Below, in pieces: positions 62,546 through 64,000 of a stretch of 64,000 nt of DNA. The notes under the pieces were generated by a model that saw nothing but the letters and a program-made list of their open reading frames with translations, made no database searches and had not been told where the DNA came from. Location: contig CAUYUJ010004014.1 of assembly GCA_963575745.1 (NCBI GenBank), positions 495,707 through 559,706 on the forward strand. The letters are read 5' to 3'. Position numbers and translations under genes: made by a program. Numbering within the stretch: the stretch's first letter is position 1; each line of letters begins with the position of its first letter. This stretch comes from Prorocentrum cordatum (lineage: Eukaryota; Sar; Dinophyceae; Prorocentrales; Prorocentraceae).

Positions 62546-63780
62546 GGCCTCAGGGCTTCGGAGGCACAACAGAGGGTCGCAAATGGGGATGTCTTGGCTC
62601 TGCGCAGGGCGTCCCCTGCACGGCGCTCATGTGCCTAAATTCCACGTTCCGGGCGCGTGCAAAGCCCCCGTCGAAATTAAACCGCTTTACTTGCACAGGA
62701 TGTTTTCTACAGGGATTTCCGTTGCAGTTGCAATATCACTACATTTTGGGAGTCTCAAGGGTGTTTTCTGGCTCCATTCTGGGGATCCTCCATCCACAGT
62801 TTCACCGAAGCCCTGCCGAGGCAGTGTCGGGGGCTGCGCTGCGCGGTGTGGCGCGCTGGACCTCAAGGCCCACAGCAAGCACAGGCACAGCAGCTGCAGG
62901 CACCTCTCTCCGTCCCCCCCCCCCGCCTGCCTGAGGCAATGCAGTGAAATGGGAAAGGGCATAGAATGGGGCAAGCAGAAAATGCCCCCCCTTTCCATTA
63001 AAAAGTGATGACACTGTAGTGAAATAGGGCAGACATTCTTCCACAATCTGACCTACTTGGGTTCAATTCCTGGTGGTGCCTTTGGGGCCGCTCCAAGGCG
63101 CAGCAGCTGACAGCAGAGCGGGGCGAGCACTGCTGCAGGACCGCGGAGAACCCTGCGCACACGGCCGCGCGGGAGGGCACGGGGAGCGCCAGAGGGGATG
63201 GCACTACACCGCACACAGGCCAGGCGGCAGAATTCAAACAGCGATTCAAGCCGATCCGCGCCGCCGAAAACGATGCCTCGAGCGCGGAGAAAAACGAACC
63301 ACGCGAAGTCGATGCGGGCTTTTGGGGAGCTCTCCCGGCGGCTCTGCGCCGCGGCGGCTGGGCCAGGGCAGGGCAGAACCACCTCGGAGGGCGCGCTTCG
63401 GCTGCTGATGCTGAGCGGGTCTGGGCGCCGATGGCGACAACGCGGGCGCCGGCGACAGCCGCGACGAGGACCACAACGACCACGACGACGACGGCGAACG
63501 ACCACGACGACGACGGCGAGCGACCACGGCCTTCGGGGCCTGGGGGTGCAGGGCGGGTTCCAGCGAGCTGCGGATTGCCCGTGCACCTCCCGCGCCCTGG
63601 GAACAACTGCAGCTTCGTGGGGGCTGGGCTGGCTGGGCGCGGCCCTGCGGCAGCCGCGGGGCCAGGCATCTGGAAGCGGAAACGGAGGCAACGCAAACAA
63701 CAGCCGGGCCTCTCCGCTGTCTGAGGCTATCTTGGGCGATTTGGACCGATCGATCGGCGACTCGGGGTTCTCTCTATTTC
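62546..63780. other. No gene recognised
   Basis: Unique sequence, GC-rich from 63060. GACGACGACGGCGA repeats at 63470-63530. 63059-63080 resembles a tRNA B box and was rejected. Confidence 0.45.
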
Positions 63781-63784
63781 CCTC

Positions 63785-63805
63785 TCTCTATTTCTCGCGT
63801 TCTTT

Positions 63806-63851
<46 letters not shown>

Positions 63852-63872
63852 GCTCTCTCTCTCTCTCTCTCT
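63785..63872 (+). repeat. (CT)n array
   Basis: CTCTCT run preceded by GAGGCTATCTTGGGCGATTT, the same kind of sequence that lies beside the first CT array (62220-62245). Confidence 0.92.
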
Positions 63873-64000
63873 GAAGCGTGCAATGATGACAGAAACCGCG
63901 TTACTTGAAAAGGGGTCACACTATAGTGTCTATCAATTAGCAAAAACCTGGCCGTGGCTGCGAGGGAGGATTGCGCCCAAGTCTCCGTGGCAGAGGGGAT

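Noticed and set aside
63010-63082. tRNA or tRNA-derived SINE: GGGTTCAATTCCTGG resembles a B box.
   Set aside because: The T-stem does not pair, no matching acceptor 5' strand (GGCACC) lies upstream and no D-arm is visible.

Overview
This looks like nuclear DNA of a dinoflagellate. The decisive clue is at 34022-34043: a full 22-nt dinoflagellate spliced-leader (DinoSL) sequence, followed by a truncated second copy. The rest fits: GC-rich, almost gene-free DNA packed with foldback elements, trinucleotide arrays, degenerate short-unit minisatellites and LINE-type retrotransposons. I find no rRNA, tRNA, CRISPR array, operon or bacterial gene structure.

Layout. 1-3590: small foldback (terminal-inverted-repeat) elements, a 158-bp duplication and a 319-bp tandem repeat. 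3594-8941, possibly to 10522: a decayed LINE with endonuclease, G-patch-like segment, reverse transcriptase and three C2H2 fingers, broken by frameshifts and one stop, followed by two long ORFs of unknown function. 10523-34006: essentially repeats, including a palindromic CTTCC/GGAAG tract (14.8-17.1 kb), CGGTT and TCC arrays, a cluster of foldbacks (22.1-25.8 kb), a C-rich repeat (26.4-27.3 kb) and a 3.4-kb inverted repeat (30466-33922). 34007-39414: an apparently complete LINE, with ORF1, ORF2 (endonuclease plus reverse transcriptase plus CCHC), a 58-nt poly(A) tail and a target-site duplication. Its first base is the first base of the spliced leader. 39415-44250: repeats, mostly a degenerate GGGCCGTCTTGG minisatellite. 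44260-45950: a 22-copy array with 77-bp units that has no stop codon in any forward frame. 45951-55140: repeats and foldbacks. 55149-56444: the one good candidate host gene, a 431-residue ORF with a signal-like N terminus and an in-frame repeat insertion. 56810-64000: lower repeat density, no gene I can defend, then CT arrays.

How the parts relate. The intact LINE has the machinery (endonuclease, reverse transcriptase, RNA-binding ORF1) for target-primed insertion of polyadenylated RNA. Its own structure shows that the RNA it copied was trans-spliced, and had been at least twice. The small foldback elements encode nothing and would depend on a transposase not seen here. One family has an unoccupied-site comparison inside the window. 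Most other open reading frames are low-complexity translations of repeats and are not annotated.
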